Positions 45,202-54,810 are shown, counted from the stretch's first letter. The stretch: 64,000 nucleotides of DNA from Filimonas zeae (GCF_014641615.1 NZ_BMIB01000005.1:138150-202149), one strand, 5' to 3'. Notes: generated from the letters alone by a model not told the origin. Made by a program: numbers and translations.

Positions 45202-47185
45202 TCAATTCAATATTTATGGTAGTACCTGCATTCACGGTAGCTTCTATCTCCATTTTACCATTCAGGTAATCTACCCGTTTCTGAATATTGGTAAGCCCTA
45301 TACCCTGCGTACGGTTCAGCAGCCCTTTATCAAAGCCCTTACCATTGTCTTCCACCGTAATAAAAAAAGCAGAACCGGCCTGTGAGCATTGCACCAACAC
45401 TTCTGTAGCATTTGCATGGCGCAGTACGTTAGACAACATCTCCTGCACAATGCGGTAAATGGTCTTTTGCGTACTACGTGGCAGCTGTGCATCTATATCA
45501 AAAGCATGAAATGAAATCTTCAGCTGTTCTGTAGCCAGGGTATCACACAAATCGCGCAAAGCCGCTTCCAGCCCGTACGACAATAGTGCCTGCGGCATCA
45601 TATTATGCGCAATTCTCCGCAGCTCGGTAGAGGAATTATCCAGCTGATTTATAATACGGCTCAACTCCTGCTTTCCACTACCCTGCGCCGGCTGGGGCAT
45701 AGTGGCCAGGTTCAGTTTTATCCCTGCCAGCATACCACCCAGGCCATCGTGCAAATCACGCGCCAGCCGTTCCCGCTCATTTTCTTCTCCCTGTATCAGG
45801 GCCTGCCGTACCTGTATCTGCTTTTGCTGTTCTGCGTTTATCAGCTGGCGCTGGTAATCCAGCTCCTTTCTTTTCGCCTGCCTTCTCTGGTTACGGTATA
45901 ATAACGTAACAATAGCAGCAATAGCCAGCAACAAAGCCAGGGCGGCCGCCAGCAGCCAGTTCATTAACCTGGTATTGCGGGCAGATAATGTTGCTTTCTC
46001 GTTGGCAGCATGTAAAGCAGCAATCTTCTTTTCATTCTCAGCCTTGTTAAACTTTATCTCCAGCTCCTGAATATTCTTTTGCAGCTTGCTCTCATGCAAA
46101 CTATCGTTCAGCTTGCTGTAGGCATGCAGCCAGCGGTTGGCTTCCTGCGCCTGCCCCATAGCCTCATTTACAGTAGCCATTTGCTGATATATGGTTTTGC
46201 GGTTGTTTACGTCTTTACCCAGGGTACCTTCCTGCAACAGATCTGTCAGCAGCTGCCGGGCCCGGGTATACTCGCCCGTTTCATACAAAATATTGTACTT
46301 TCTAAAAACCATCATCTGCAGCAATTGCTGCTGGTTTAACTGTTGCGCCAGCGGAATGCCTTTGTTCAGGCTTTCCATGGCCCGGCCAAACTGTGCTTTG
46401 GTGGTATAATACAAGGCTTCGGTGTAATAGTAGTTGGGCAGGTTTACCGATTGCGGAAAGGGCTTCAGTAATTCCCAGGCTTTATCCAGCATGGGTTTGG
46501 CCTGGGCAGATTTATTGCTGTAGAGATAATTACTGGCAGCACTCAAATAGGCAAACATCAGGCTGGATGATGTGGGGTATTTTTTTTCCAGCAACGCTAT
46601 GGCCTTGTTATTATACAGCGCTGCCTTGTCAAACCGCGCATTGTACATCAGCAACGTAGCCAGCTGGGTGTAAAAATGAGCAGCCTTTTCTTCATTACCC
46701 GATTTTTCTGCCAGCGGTATGGCTTTGTTCAGCCATATGTCTGTTACAAAGTCATCACCTTTTTCTGCCCGCAGCATAATGCCGTAATTAAACCAGGCCA
46801 TAGCAGCAAACAAGTAAGCTTCCTGCGTGGTAAATGGGGCCAGCTGCTGCTGCGCCTGCTGAAAAGCAACTGCCGCCTGCGCTGTGTGGGTATTGAAATA
46901 ATACTGCCCCAGATAAAACGGGTACAAAGCCTGTACATAACCATTTGTACCGGCCAGCTGTTTGGCCTTTTGCAAAAGCGCCTTGCTTTGCACTGTGTCT
47001 TTTGCCCGCCAGTATTCTGATAGCTGATAATGTACCCGCGCACGTGTACTGTCTGTAGTGGCGGTTTGCAATACCTTGTTTAAACTGTCGGTATATGCAG
47101 TTTCATTCAGAGGTAAGGTTTGCTGCGCCCTGCTTACGTATACTATGCCTGTCAATAGTAGTATCCAACACATTGCCCGTCTCAT
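45188..47185 (-). CDS. TPR-type sensor histidine kinase (HisKA_3)
   Basis: A 665-residue kinase. A Sec signal (LLLTGIVYVSRAQ) leads into a periplasmic region of six to eight TPR units, one transmembrane helix (about residues 405-425), a coiled coil, a HisKA_3 dimerisation helix with ERLARDLHDGLGGMLAG (phospho-His in DLHDGLGG) and an HATPase_c domain ending in DNGKGFD and GIGLTNIQKRVD. This is the common Bacteroidota TPR kinase that partners a LuxR-type regulator. Confidence 0.92.
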   Translation of the reverse strand: MRRAMCWILLLTGIVYVSRAQQTLPLNETAYTDSLNKVLQTATTDSTRARVHYQLSEYWRAKDTVQSKALLQKAKQLAGTNGYVQALYPFYLGQYYFNTHTAQAAVAFQQAQQQLAPFTTQEAYLFAAMAWFNYGIMLRAEKGDDFVTDIWLNKAIPLAEKSGNEEKAAHFYTQLATLLMYNARFDKAALYNNKAIALLEKKYPTSSSLMFAYLSAASNYLYSNKSAQAKPMLDKAWELLKPFPQSVNLPNYYYTEALYYTTKAQFGRAMESLNKGIPLAQQLNQQQLLQMMVFRKYNILYETGEYTRARQLLTDLLQEGTLGKDVNNRKTIYQQMATVNEAMGQAQEANRWLHAYSKLNDSLHESKLQKNIQELEIKFNKAENEKKIAALHAANEKATLSARNTRLMNWLLAAALALLLAIAAIVTLLYRNQRRQAKRKELDYQRQLINAEQQKQIQVRQALIQGEENERERLARDLHDGLGGMLAGIKLNLATMPQPAQGSGKQELSRIINQLDNSSTELRRIAHNMMPQALLSYGLEAALRDLCDTLATEQLKISFHAFDIDAQLPRSTQKTIYRIVQEMLSNVLRHANATEVLVQCSQAGSAFFITVEDNGKGFDKGLLNRTQGIGLTNIQKRVDYLNGKMEIEATVNAGTTINIELNVAG

Positions 47186-47349
47186 AGGTATATAGATTAG
47201 TCAGCGCCAAAACTACCATGAATATGGTAGAAAAAAACAGCTTTTTACTGGTATTGTACGCATTTGCCGCGCCTGGTAGTTTTGCAGTTATCAACCCTCC
47301 CTGCCAATCTCCGGCAATCAGCTTATAATAAACCAATAAATAGAGAACT

Positions 47350-47757
47350 ATGAAGAAAATCAAAACCATGACCATTCTGGCATTTGCAGCAGTAACCACT
47401 TTCAGCGCGTGCTCTAAAGACAACGATGATACCCCAGGCTTAAACGGCACATGCTTTGCAGACAAAATGAGTCTTACCAATCCGGTAGTGGAAAATCTGC
47501 CAAGCCAGCATTCGGTAATTGTAACCTTTGATGTGAAGAATACCTCTTCAGAGAACTTCACTATTTCTGACGGGCACAAGCCGATTTATGTAAAAATGTC
47601 GGTTACCACCACTAACGATAAAGTGTACACCGAGGAGCAAATGTTAACTGTAACCTCGTTAAACGCTGGTGCACTGGCTTCCGCACCGGTAATGGTAGAT
47701 TATGGTCCGGGCAATAGCTATAAAAGCTATAAAATAGACCAGGTGTTTTGCAAATAG
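47350..47757 (+). CDS. Small lipoprotein
   Basis: A 135-residue protein with a lipoprotein signal ending TTFSAC (lipobox near residue 20-22). The mature part is beta-rich with an Ig-like look (VIVTFDVKNTSSENF, VYTEEQMLTVTSL) and two further Cys (GTCFADK and near the C-terminus) that may form a disulfide. No family recognised. It starts divergently from the histidine kinase and is followed 11 bases on by a second exported protein. Confidence 0.7.
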   Translation: MKKIKTMTILAFAAVTTFSACSKDNDDTPGLNGTCFADKMSLTNPVVENLPSQHSVIVTFDVKNTSSENFTISDGHKPIYVKMSVTTTNDKVYTEEQMLTVTSLNAGALASAPVMVDYGPGNSYKSYKIDQVFCK

Positions 47758-47768
47758 CATCCAATTAT

Positions 47769-48392
47769 ATGAAAACGACCCAACACTTTTTACCTGTTAC
47801 ACTGTTGTTGCTGATGCTGCTTACCGGCGGCATTGGCAAAGCACAGTATGTACAAGCCGAGCGTGACGATACCGTACGCCTGTATGCAAAAACACCTTTC
47901 GATACCGTGGCAGCCCGCCAGGCACTGGCCGAGGGTAATGGCACTATTAAAGGAGTTGCTTTTACCCGCCCCAATAAAACTATCTATGGCAGAACGGGCA
48001 AAAAGCTACTGGCTAACAAAATCAAGATTATCCTGTTTCCGGTAACACCTTATCTGCTGGAATATCTGGATCTGAAGAAAAAAGAAAATCCCAAAAAGCT
48101 AAAATTTGCCTACATCAATCCGGCAGCCTGGCGTTTCCGGCTGGAGGCTATCACCAACAGCGATGGGGAGTTTACTTTTCCTAAAATGAAGCCAGGTAAA
48201 TACTATATTCAGGGTGTTCTTAACTGGTATACCAGCGGCTACTATAACCGCTATTCAGGCAGTGCCAATAATGGCTATGGCACCACCAACTACTACACCA
48301 GAGAACATTACACTACAGACCATGCAGATTTGCTGGAGAAGTTTATAGAAGTGGAAAAAGACGGCCAGGTGCTGGAAGTAAAGCTTAAATAA
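47769..48392 (+). CDS. Exported protein with carboxypeptidase-regulatory-like fold
   Basis: A 207-residue protein with a Sec signal (LLLLMLLTGGIGKAQ). The middle, from about residue 55, has a transthyretin-like pattern in which ITNSDGEFTFPKMKPGKYYI is the typical CarboxypepD_reg strand-turn-strand. A Tyr/Asn/Gly-rich loop follows. Start set at the ATG at 47769. It is presumably a surface or periplasmic structural protein, co-transcribed with the lipoprotein upstream. Confidence 0.72.
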   Translation: MKTTQHFLPVTLLLLMLLTGGIGKAQYVQAERDDTVRLYAKTPFDTVAARQALAEGNGTIKGVAFTRPNKTIYGRTGKKLLANKIKIILFPVTPYLLEYLDLKKKENPKKLKFAYINPAAWRFRLEAITNSDGEFTFPKMKPGKYYIQGVLNWYTSGYYNRYSGSANNGYGTTNYYTREHYTTDHADLLEKFIEVEKDGQVLEVKLK

Positions 48393-48394
48393 AT

Positions 48395-48444
48395 AAAGCG
48401 GGTCTGATACACCAGTTATTATTCCGGTGTATCAGGCTCGCTTT
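48395..48444. terminator. 19-bp bidirectional terminator
   Basis: A 19-base stem (48395-48413 with 48426-48444, two G-U pairs) around a 12-base loop runs AAAGCG...CGCTTT. It starts 3 bases after the plus-strand stop at 48392, and its right arm is the last codons of the sigma-factor gene. Confidence 0.75.
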
Positions 48445-48958
48445 CTATTATTCTAACCGCCTGCCTGTAATAACGCTTCACCGTTTCCAGCTTCATGCCT
48501 TTTATAACTGCTATTTGCTGGTAGCTATACTCCTGCCTCCACCCCATATCCAGTATTTCTCTGTGATTAGCCGAAAGCCTGGCTCCTGCTGCCTTTACTT
48601 TTCGTTCAATACGCTCCACCACCTCCTGCCGGGCTTTAGCCTCCGGGCTATCCGCATCTTCTATCATCATATTCAGCCGCCGCGCCTCTCTTAGCGCCTT
48701 CATGGCCAGCTGGCATACCTTGCTCATCGCATAATCCGCAGGGTCCGCAATATCCGCAAGTTCATTACGCTCCTCCCATAGTTGCTCATAAAAACTCTCC
48801 ATCACTAACGCTCCCAATGCTTCATTCCGGGCAAACCGGTTGGCCACCATCCTCAGTACCTCAAAACTTAAATCGCAGTAACGTTTGTAAGCCTGTAAAT
48901 CACCGGCGGCTATGGCCCTGAAGGTCTTTTCATCGGCAAGAATTTCATTTGGTTTCAT
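48419..48958 (-). CDS. ECF-type sigma factor-like protein
   Basis: A 179-residue protein with a region 2-like N-terminal helix bundle (AYKRYCDLSFEVLRMVANRF, VMESFYEQLWEE) and a region 4-like helix-turn-helix at the C-terminus (REILDMGWRQEYSYQQIAVI with KLETVKRYYRQAV). Region 2 is atypical and acidic, so this may be a diverged ECF sigma factor or a related DNA-binding protein. No anti-sigma or SusCD gene lies beside it. Confidence 0.72.
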   Translation of the reverse strand: MKPNEILADEKTFRAIAAGDLQAYKRYCDLSFEVLRMVANRFARNEALGALVMESFYEQLWEERNELADIADPADYAMSKVCQLAMKALREARRLNMMIEDADSPEAKARQEVVERIERKVKAAGARLSANHREILDMGWRQEYSYQQIAVIKGMKLETVKRYYRQAVRIIESEPDTPE

Positions 48959-49148
48959 ATCCGGTACAGATAGTTGATGAATACGTGTTTTGCGCGCCTG
49001 TTTCCAAATATCCGTTTGTTTTGGGCCATTTCCCGGTTTTATGGGTGTGTATTTTACATAAACCGTACAATAAAATACATCAAATCAGCAACTAACACAA
49101 CGGGTAAACTGTTAGCTTTATACCGTTTCACCAACACAATTCTATCCT

Positions 49149-50570
49149 ATGTATGCCGTTACTGCAGATTGGCTACAATCACTGGATGCCTTACAGGAAG
49201 TGCCAGCCGCACAACTGCAATGGCTCATAGACCAAAGCGATGTTATTACCCTGGATACAGGCAGCTACCTGTTCCGGCCCGGCGTACCACATACCGGCAC
49301 TTATATTATTCTGGAAGGCAGTGTACAGCTATACAACCTGCAGCATAACGAAATGAACGAGCTGGCCGTTTTTGGCCCCCGCAGCATCAGCGGCTACCTG
49401 CCCTTTTCCCGCGGCAAAGTGGCGGCACTGTATGGTGTAGTACAAAGCCCTCTTACCTATCTATGCTTTCCGGTGGGCAGAATACAGGAACTGATCAGCC
49501 AGCATTTTGAGCTTACGCAGGCGCTGGTGCATGTAATGACTAACCGCGTACGCGATTATACCTCCATGATACGCCAGAACGAAAAAATGGTGGCTCTGGG
49601 CAAACTGTCTGCCGGCTTGGCGCACGAACTCAATAACCCCGCAGCAGCCGTGTTGCGTGGCGCATCTGCCCTTAAACAGCAGATGCAACTGATGCCCGCA
49701 GGGTTTGAAGAAATTGCCTCATTATGCCTGGCCCCCGCCGAAGTAGATGTGGTAAAAAAGAAACTGATGGAGGTACTGCAACAGGAAGATCGCCCCAGAC
49801 TATCACTACTTCAGCAGTCTGACCGGGAAGACGAGCTTTACCAATGGCTGCAGCAGCACGGTATAAAAAACAGCGCCGCACTGGCAGAAAATTTTACGGA
49901 GTACGATTTTACCACCGCCAAACTGGAAGACCTGAAAGCGCATATACCCGACAATTATCTCTCCCCCATTTTTAACTGGTTACATAAAAACCTGGTAACC
50001 GACAAGCTGGTGGCAGATATTGAAGAAGCCTCGCGCCGCATAGGGCAGTTAGTAACCTCGGTTAAAACCTTTACTCATATGGATCAGGGTACTGCAAAGC
50101 AGCTCACCAACCTGCACAGCGGCATTGAAGATACCCTTGTTATTCTTGGCTATAAACTGCGGCACAGCAATATACAGGTTGTTCAGGAGCTGGATGCCCA
50201 ACTGCCGCTGGTACCCGTACAGGCAGGCGCTATAAACCAGGTATGGACCAACCTTATTGATAACGCCATTGATGCCATGGGCACCAATGGCAGCGGTATA
50301 CTACGCATTACCACCAGCCACACCGGCAATCAGGTACAGGTAGCTATTACAGATAACGGGCCGGGCATTCCGGATGATATAGCCGCTAAAATTTTTGAAC
50401 CCTTTTTTACCACCAAAGCCGTGGGCAAAGGCACGGGGCTGGGGCTGGATATTGCACATAACATTGTACACCAGCACAAAGGCCGGTTACAGGTACAATC
50501 ACAACCTGGCAACACTACCTTTACTGTAACCCTGCCCCTTAGCAACGAACCACAAACCGTAACAGCATGA
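49149..50570 (+). CDS. Sensor histidine kinase with cyclic-nucleotide-type sensor domain
   Basis: A 473-residue soluble kinase with no membrane segment. Residues about 10-140 are a CRP-like cNMP-binding fold (SYLFRPGVPHTGTYIILEGS, then SISGYLPFSRGKVAALYG). The HisKA motif is LSAGLAHELNNPAAAVLRG (phospho-His in AHELNNP), and the ATPase domain has NLIDNAIDAMG, DNGPGIPDD and GKGTGLGLDIAHNIV. It overlaps the REC-flavoprotein gene by 4 bp and is its likely phosphodonor. Confidence 0.9.
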   Translation: MYAVTADWLQSLDALQEVPAAQLQWLIDQSDVITLDTGSYLFRPGVPHTGTYIILEGSVQLYNLQHNEMNELAVFGPRSISGYLPFSRGKVAALYGVVQSPLTYLCFPVGRIQELISQHFELTQALVHVMTNRVRDYTSMIRQNEKMVALGKLSAGLAHELNNPAAAVLRGASALKQQMQLMPAGFEEIASLCLAPAEVDVVKKKLMEVLQQEDRPRLSLLQQSDREDELYQWLQQHGIKNSAALAENFTEYDFTTAKLEDLKAHIPDNYLSPIFNWLHKNLVTDKLVADIEEASRRIGQLVTSVKTFTHMDQGTAKQLTNLHSGIEDTLVILGYKLRHSNIQVVQELDAQLPLVPVQAGAINQVWTNLIDNAIDAMGTNGSGILRITTSHTGNQVQVAITDNGPGIPDDIAAKIFEPFFTTKAVGKGTGLGLDIAHNIVHQHKGRLQVQSQPGNTTFTVTLPLSNEPQTVTA

Positions 50571-52228
50571 GTTTACCCATTATACTTTGTATAGACGACG
50601 ATCCGCAGGTACTGCGCGCCATTGTACGCGACCTTAAAAACCAGTACCGCGAGCAATATAAAATTATCAGCACCACACAGGTAAAAGAAGCATTGGACAG
50701 CCTGCTGGAGCTGAAGAACAAAGGCGAGAATGTAGCCCTGTTTTTATCAGACCAGCGCATGCCCGATCTGGATGGCGTGGCGTTTCTGGAAAAAGCCATG
50801 CAGATTTACCCCGATGCTAAAAGGGTACTGCTAACCGCTTATTCCGATACAGATGCTGCCATTAAAGCCATTAACAAAGTGCAGCTGGATTACTATCTGG
50901 TAAAACCGTGGGACCCGCCGGAGGAAAATCTGTATCCGGTAATGAATGAATTGTTGGACGACTGGCACCAATCGTACCGCGCCGAGTTCCGTGGTATTAA
51001 AGTAATAGGCTATCAGTTCTCCCGCAGCTCCCATGCCATCAAAGAGTTTCTGGCAGGCAACCTTATTCCTTACCAATGGCACGAGGTACGAAATGACGAG
51101 CCCTGCCACCTGATGCAGATAAATAATATTGACACCAAAGACCTGCCTGCCGTTTTTATGGAAGATGGCAGCTATTTGCTCAGCCCCTCCATTAAACAGA
51201 TTGCCGATAAAATAGGCCTCACCCCCCAGATTAAACATGAGGTATACGATGTGGTAATTATAGGTGCCGGCCCTGCCGGGCTGGCAGCAGGTGTATACGG
51301 CTCTTCAGAAGGTTTAAAAACACTGCTGATTGAGCGCAAAGCACCTGGTGGGCAGGCAGGCACCAGCTCCCGTATCGAAAACTATCTGGGCTTCCCCTCC
51401 GGCCTCAGCGGTGCAGAACTTACCCGCCGTGCTATTGCACAGGCCACCCGGCTGGGTACCGAGTTTGTAACCCCTCAGTCTGTTCGCAACATACGCCAGC
51501 AGGATGGGTACAATATACTGGAAATGGAAGATGGCAGCACGGTTACCACCCGCAGTGTTATTATCACTACCGGTGTGGATTACCGTATGCTGGACACCAA
51601 AGGCGTGGCCGATTTTACCGGCGCAGGCATTTACTATGGTGCTGCTATGACAGAAGCCAGCTCCTGTACCGATAAACAGGTGTTTGTAGTAGGTGGCGGC
51701 AACTCCGCCGGGCAGGCAGCCATGTATCTTTCCCGGTTTGCCCGCAGCGTAAACATCCTCATCCGCCGCGAAGATCTTACCAGCACTATGTCGGCCTATC
51801 TGATTGATCAGATAAAAGGTACACCCAACATTACCATACGCCCCTGTAGCGAGGTAGCAGAAGCTTCCGGCACCGACCAGCTGGAGCAGCTGGTGATTAA
51901 AAATCTGGTAACCGGCGAAACCACTACCGAACAGGCAGCAGCACTGTATATATTCATCGGTGCCAAACCGTTTACCGATTGGATTGCACTGAATATTATT
52001 AAAGACGATAAAGGATTTATTGAAACCGGGCGGGACTTAAAAACCAACGAGCAGTTTTTGAAAGTATGGAAACAGGAGCGTGATCCTTACCTGCTCGAAA
52101 CCAGCTGCCCCGGCATTTTTGCCGCCGGAGATGTGCGGGCGGGCGCTATGAACCGCGTAGCTGCTGCGGTAGGTGAGGGCTCTATGGCCATCAGCTTTGT
52201 ACATAAATATCTTGCAGAAGTAAAATAA
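50567..52228 (+). CDS. Receiver domain fused to a thioredoxin-reductase-like flavoprotein
   Basis: A 553-residue protein. Residues 1-130 are a receiver domain (CIDDDPQVL, phospho-Asp in FLSDQRMPDLDG, LTAYSD, LVKPW). After a linker, about 225-550 is a two-dinucleotide-binding flavoprotein like TrxR: FAD motif GAGPAGLAAGVYG, GGQAG, NADPH motif VVGGGNSAGQAAMYLS, and GIFAAGDVRAG. At the place of the CxxC redox pair it reads MTEASSC, with a single Cys, so normal thioredoxin reduction is not expected. It probably couples phosphorylation to NAD(P)H-flavin redox. Neighbours are the cNMP kinase and the UBP zinc finger. Confidence 0.9.
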   Translation: MSLPIILCIDDDPQVLRAIVRDLKNQYREQYKIISTTQVKEALDSLLELKNKGENVALFLSDQRMPDLDGVAFLEKAMQIYPDAKRVLLTAYSDTDAAIKAINKVQLDYYLVKPWDPPEENLYPVMNELLDDWHQSYRAEFRGIKVIGYQFSRSSHAIKEFLAGNLIPYQWHEVRNDEPCHLMQINNIDTKDLPAVFMEDGSYLLSPSIKQIADKIGLTPQIKHEVYDVVIIGAGPAGLAAGVYGSSEGLKTLLIERKAPGGQAGTSSRIENYLGFPSGLSGAELTRRAIAQATRLGTEFVTPQSVRNIRQQDGYNILEMEDGSTVTTRSVIITTGVDYRMLDTKGVADFTGAGIYYGAAMTEASSCTDKQVFVVGGGNSAGQAAMYLSRFARSVNILIRREDLTSTMSAYLIDQIKGTPNITIRPCSEVAEASGTDQLEQLVIKNLVTGETTTEQAAALYIFIGAKPFTDWIALNIIKDDKGFIETGRDLKTNEQFLKVWKQERDPYLLETSCPGIFAAGDVRAGAMNRVAAAVGEGSMAISFVHKYLAEVK

Positions 52229-52235
52229 TAACACC

Positions 52236-52505
52236 ATGAGCCAATCACTATGCGAGCATTTACTGGATGTAGACAATGTAGTTACTTCCAAAACACATGT
52301 ATGTGAAGAATGCGTAAAAACCAACGGTGAATGGGTACACCTGCGTGTATGCCAAACCTGCGGGGCAACACTTTGCTGCGATGATTCCCCTTCGCAACAC
52401 ATGACTAAACATTTTCACGCTACGGGCCACCCGGTAATTGCTTCTGCCGAACCTGGCGAGCGGTGGTTGTGGTGTAATAAAGACGAGATAATGGCGCAGT
52501 ATTAA
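52236..52505 (+). CDS. UBP-type zinc-finger protein
   Basis: The 89 residues form a single zf-UBP domain, the ubiquitin-tail-binding finger of eukaryotic deubiquitinases, here alone. The Cys/His set is visible: CEHLL, CEECVKT, CQTCGATLCCDD, QHMTKHFHATGHP. It starts 7 bases after the REC-flavoprotein gene, so the three genes form an operon. The bacterial role of such fingers is unknown. Confidence 0.9.
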   Translation: MSQSLCEHLLDVDNVVTSKTHVCEECVKTNGEWVHLRVCQTCGATLCCDDSPSQHMTKHFHATGHPVIASAEPGERWLWCNKDEIMAQY

Positions 52506-52525
52506 GCAAGCGGATCTGTTAAATA

Positions 52526-52566
52526 AAAAGCTTCCGCAGGCAGGCGCGTTGCCTACGGAAGCTTTT
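52526..52566. terminator. Bidirectional terminator between UBP and WG genes
   Basis: A 17-bp stem with one mismatch (52526-52542 with 52550-52566) has arms beginning AAAAGCTTCCG and ending CGGAAGCTTTT. It serves the convergent UBP-finger and WG-repeat genes. Confidence 0.85.
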
Positions 52567-52574
52567 AGCTGTTA

Positions 52575-54284
52575 CTACTGGTTATTTGTTTTACCTGTAA
52601 CAGGGTTAATCATTTTGCCGGTTATTTTAAAATGCTCAAATGCATTTTTATATCCTACCAGCATGTTTTCCTTATGGTTTAAAAACTTGTATTCATAAGG
52701 TAACATTGTTTCCTCCGCATAAATTTCACGCACACCATATTTACCCTTTTTCTTTGCAATTACCAGAAAAGTATTCAGGTAAGCCAACTCTTCATACTCA
52801 AAAGGTATCAGTATCCGGGAGTTTCTGTTATACATATTCTTCAGGTCAACCATGCCATATTTGCCATTCTTTACAGCAATCACAGGCGTTCTGTATAAAT
52901 CATTATCACTGCTATAGCGGCTGTAAACAGCAGGCAGAATATTATCATACTCCATCTCCATCAGCATTTCACCGGTATTGCTGAAAATACCATACTTACC
53001 GTTAAGCTTTAACAAAAAGTTGGTGGTTCTGTACGCCCCATCCATAGATACAGGCTTAATCAAATCATATTTCACAGGCAACAAAACAGAGTTATCTGTT
53101 TTTATTAAACCATACTTATCCCCTTTCTTTAATAGTATTACTTTATCATGCAGGCTTAATATGCTGTTTTCCACCGGTAGCACCACAGCACCAGTCATAT
53201 CCAACATACCCTTTAGTCCGTTTTTAGTACACACCAGGTAAGAGCTATATCCAACCCGGTTCAGATCACTATATTCAAACGGCACCAATACAGCTCCTGT
53301 TTTGCTCAACATACCATGCAGGCCATTTTTTACGGCGATAAAATTATACAGCCTGTCTTCTCCGGTGGATATACGTTCCAGTCTGTCATATTCAAAAGGT
53401 ACCAGTTGCTTTTCCGTCATATCTATAATACCCCGGCGACCATTCAGTTCCGCAATAATCAATTCATCATACACATTAATATGCGAATACCAGTTTTTAA
53501 ACAATAATCTGCCATCCCATGCCAGCAGGTTATATTGGTTATCCCTGCTTACCCGCAAATAATCACGCTCTGTAGAAATGCCATTGTATATAAAAGGCAC
53601 CACCACCTCTTTGCTTAAAATATTAATAACACCATACATTTCTCCCTTTCTGGCAACAAATAAGTTGGATGGGTTATAATAACTTTTTTCCAGTTTGTTA
53701 TACTCAAAAGGCAGCATCACATCGCCGGTCTCTGTAATAATACCTGCCTTGCCGCCTGTAGAGGCTATATAATATGTCTGATCGTCCAGGGTAAAAGAAT
53801 TCAGTTCGTCGTAAATACAGGGAATAACAGATTCTCCCTTGTAATTAATAACACCATACTTACCATTCAATATTACAGTTATAGCAGTGCGGTTATTATA
53901 AGAGGTACTGAGGCTTTCAAACACAAATGGTGTTAGCTTGCGTTTGGTAGAGGTAACTATCAGTGCATAACGCTTATTACCATAACCCTGTCCTTTATAA
54001 GCCACACTCACATCTTTGTCTGAAATGGTTTCCTGCAAATAAAAAAGCCCGTCTTCTTCTGTTGATACAGGGCCACTGCGGCTGTAATCTTCTATAGCAA
54101 CAGCCCTTACTTCTTCCACCACAGGCGCTGCCTCTACAACCCCTTCCATCATTATCGTTCCCTCAGTAACTTCCTGCTTTTCGGCTTTTGCTTTTGGCTT
54201 TGCTTTGGTTGATTTTTTGCCGGTAGTTTGTGCAATGGCTCCCAGGTTAGCTACCAGTAGCAGCATTACTAAAATTCGCTTCAT
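52575..54284 (-). CDS. Exported WG-repeat protein
   Basis: A 569-residue protein with a Sec signal (ILVMLLLVANLGAIAQ) and a Lys/Ala-rich segment, then about a dozen WG/KWG repeats of roughly 35-45 residues. Typical units are KYGVINYKGESVIPCIYDEL and KNGLKGMLDMTGAVVLPVEN. WG repeats form beta-propeller-like binding modules of unclear function. It is probably periplasmic or outer-membrane associated. Confidence 0.87.
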   Translation of the reverse strand: MKRILVMLLLVANLGAIAQTTGKKSTKAKPKAKAEKQEVTEGTIMMEGVVEAAPVVEEVRAVAIEDYSRSGPVSTEEDGLFYLQETISDKDVSVAYKGQGYGNKRYALIVTSTKRKLTPFVFESLSTSYNNRTAITVILNGKYGVINYKGESVIPCIYDELNSFTLDDQTYYIASTGGKAGIITETGDVMLPFEYNKLEKSYYNPSNLFVARKGEMYGVINILSKEVVVPFIYNGISTERDYLRVSRDNQYNLLAWDGRLLFKNWYSHINVYDELIIAELNGRRGIIDMTEKQLVPFEYDRLERISTGEDRLYNFIAVKNGLHGMLSKTGAVLVPFEYSDLNRVGYSSYLVCTKNGLKGMLDMTGAVVLPVENSILSLHDKVILLKKGDKYGLIKTDNSVLLPVKYDLIKPVSMDGAYRTTNFLLKLNGKYGIFSNTGEMLMEMEYDNILPAVYSRYSSDNDLYRTPVIAVKNGKYGMVDLKNMYNRNSRILIPFEYEELAYLNTFLVIAKKKGKYGVREIYAEETMLPYEYKFLNHKENMLVGYKNAFEHFKITGKMINPVTGKTNNQ

Positions 54285-54378
54285 AATTAGGGTTTAAGTT
54301 CGGTTAACAGTTTTTTGAGTGGCGAAAATACGTTTTTGACTTTCATATCCTGCTAAATAATAATATATTCACCTACAC

Positions 54379-54654
54379 ATGATCATAGAATCACTTTCAC
54401 CACACAATCTGCATGCAGGGATACACCTTATGTTAGGGTTATGGCCCCACAATTCCTTTGAGGAAACGCATACAGACTGTCAGGCCATATTGACAAACAG
54501 GAATGAAGCGTGCTATCTGGTTAAAAATGAGGAAGTATACATTGCTTTTGTTCACATTACGCTCCGGTACGATTATGTGGAAGGCGCAGAAAACACTCCC
54601 GTTGCCTATATAGAAGGCATGAGCGCTGGAAAAATGAGGCAAAGCGTATCTTGA
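54379..54654 (+). pseudogene. Truncated AAC(6')-like GNAT acetyltransferase
   Basis: The 91 residues match the N-terminal half of aminoglycoside 6'-N-acetyltransferase-like GNAT proteins: LMLGLWPHNSFEE, ACYLVKNEEVYIAFVHITLR, YDYVEGAENTPVAYIEG. The family then continues with the acetyl-CoA motif (RxxGIG/A), but here the frame ends 12 residues later in unrelated sequence and no other frame restores it before tRNA-Phe. Without the CoA site it cannot be an acetyltransferase. Most likely the 3' half was lost by deletion. Confidence 0.7.
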
Positions 54655-54733
54655 AGAAAAAAAGCAGAATAATTTTCCAGCCGATGCGCCAGCAATGAAA
54701 TAGAATCCTATATTCGCAGCCCGATAAAAGCAT

Positions 54734-54806
54734 GGTGCGGTAGCTCAGTCGGTAGAGCAAAGGACTGAAAATCCTTGTGTCGCCGGTTCGATCCCGGCTC
54801 ACACCA
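54734..54806 (+). tRNA. tRNA-Phe (anticodon GAA)
   Basis: A 73-base cloverleaf: D-arm GCTC...GAGC, anticodon stem AAGGA/TCCTT around loop CTGAAAA with anticodon GAA, T-arm GCCGG-TTCGATC-CCGGC, discriminator A, no encoded CCA. The acceptor stem GGTGCGG/TCACACC has one C-A mismatch (5th pair) and a G-U at the 7th. It is followed by a strong terminator 5 bases on. Confidence 0.92.
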
Positions 54807-54810
54807 CGTA

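Noticed and set aside
50567..52228. True thioredoxin-disulfide reductase
   Set aside because: The CxxC pair is absent; only one Cys remains at that place.
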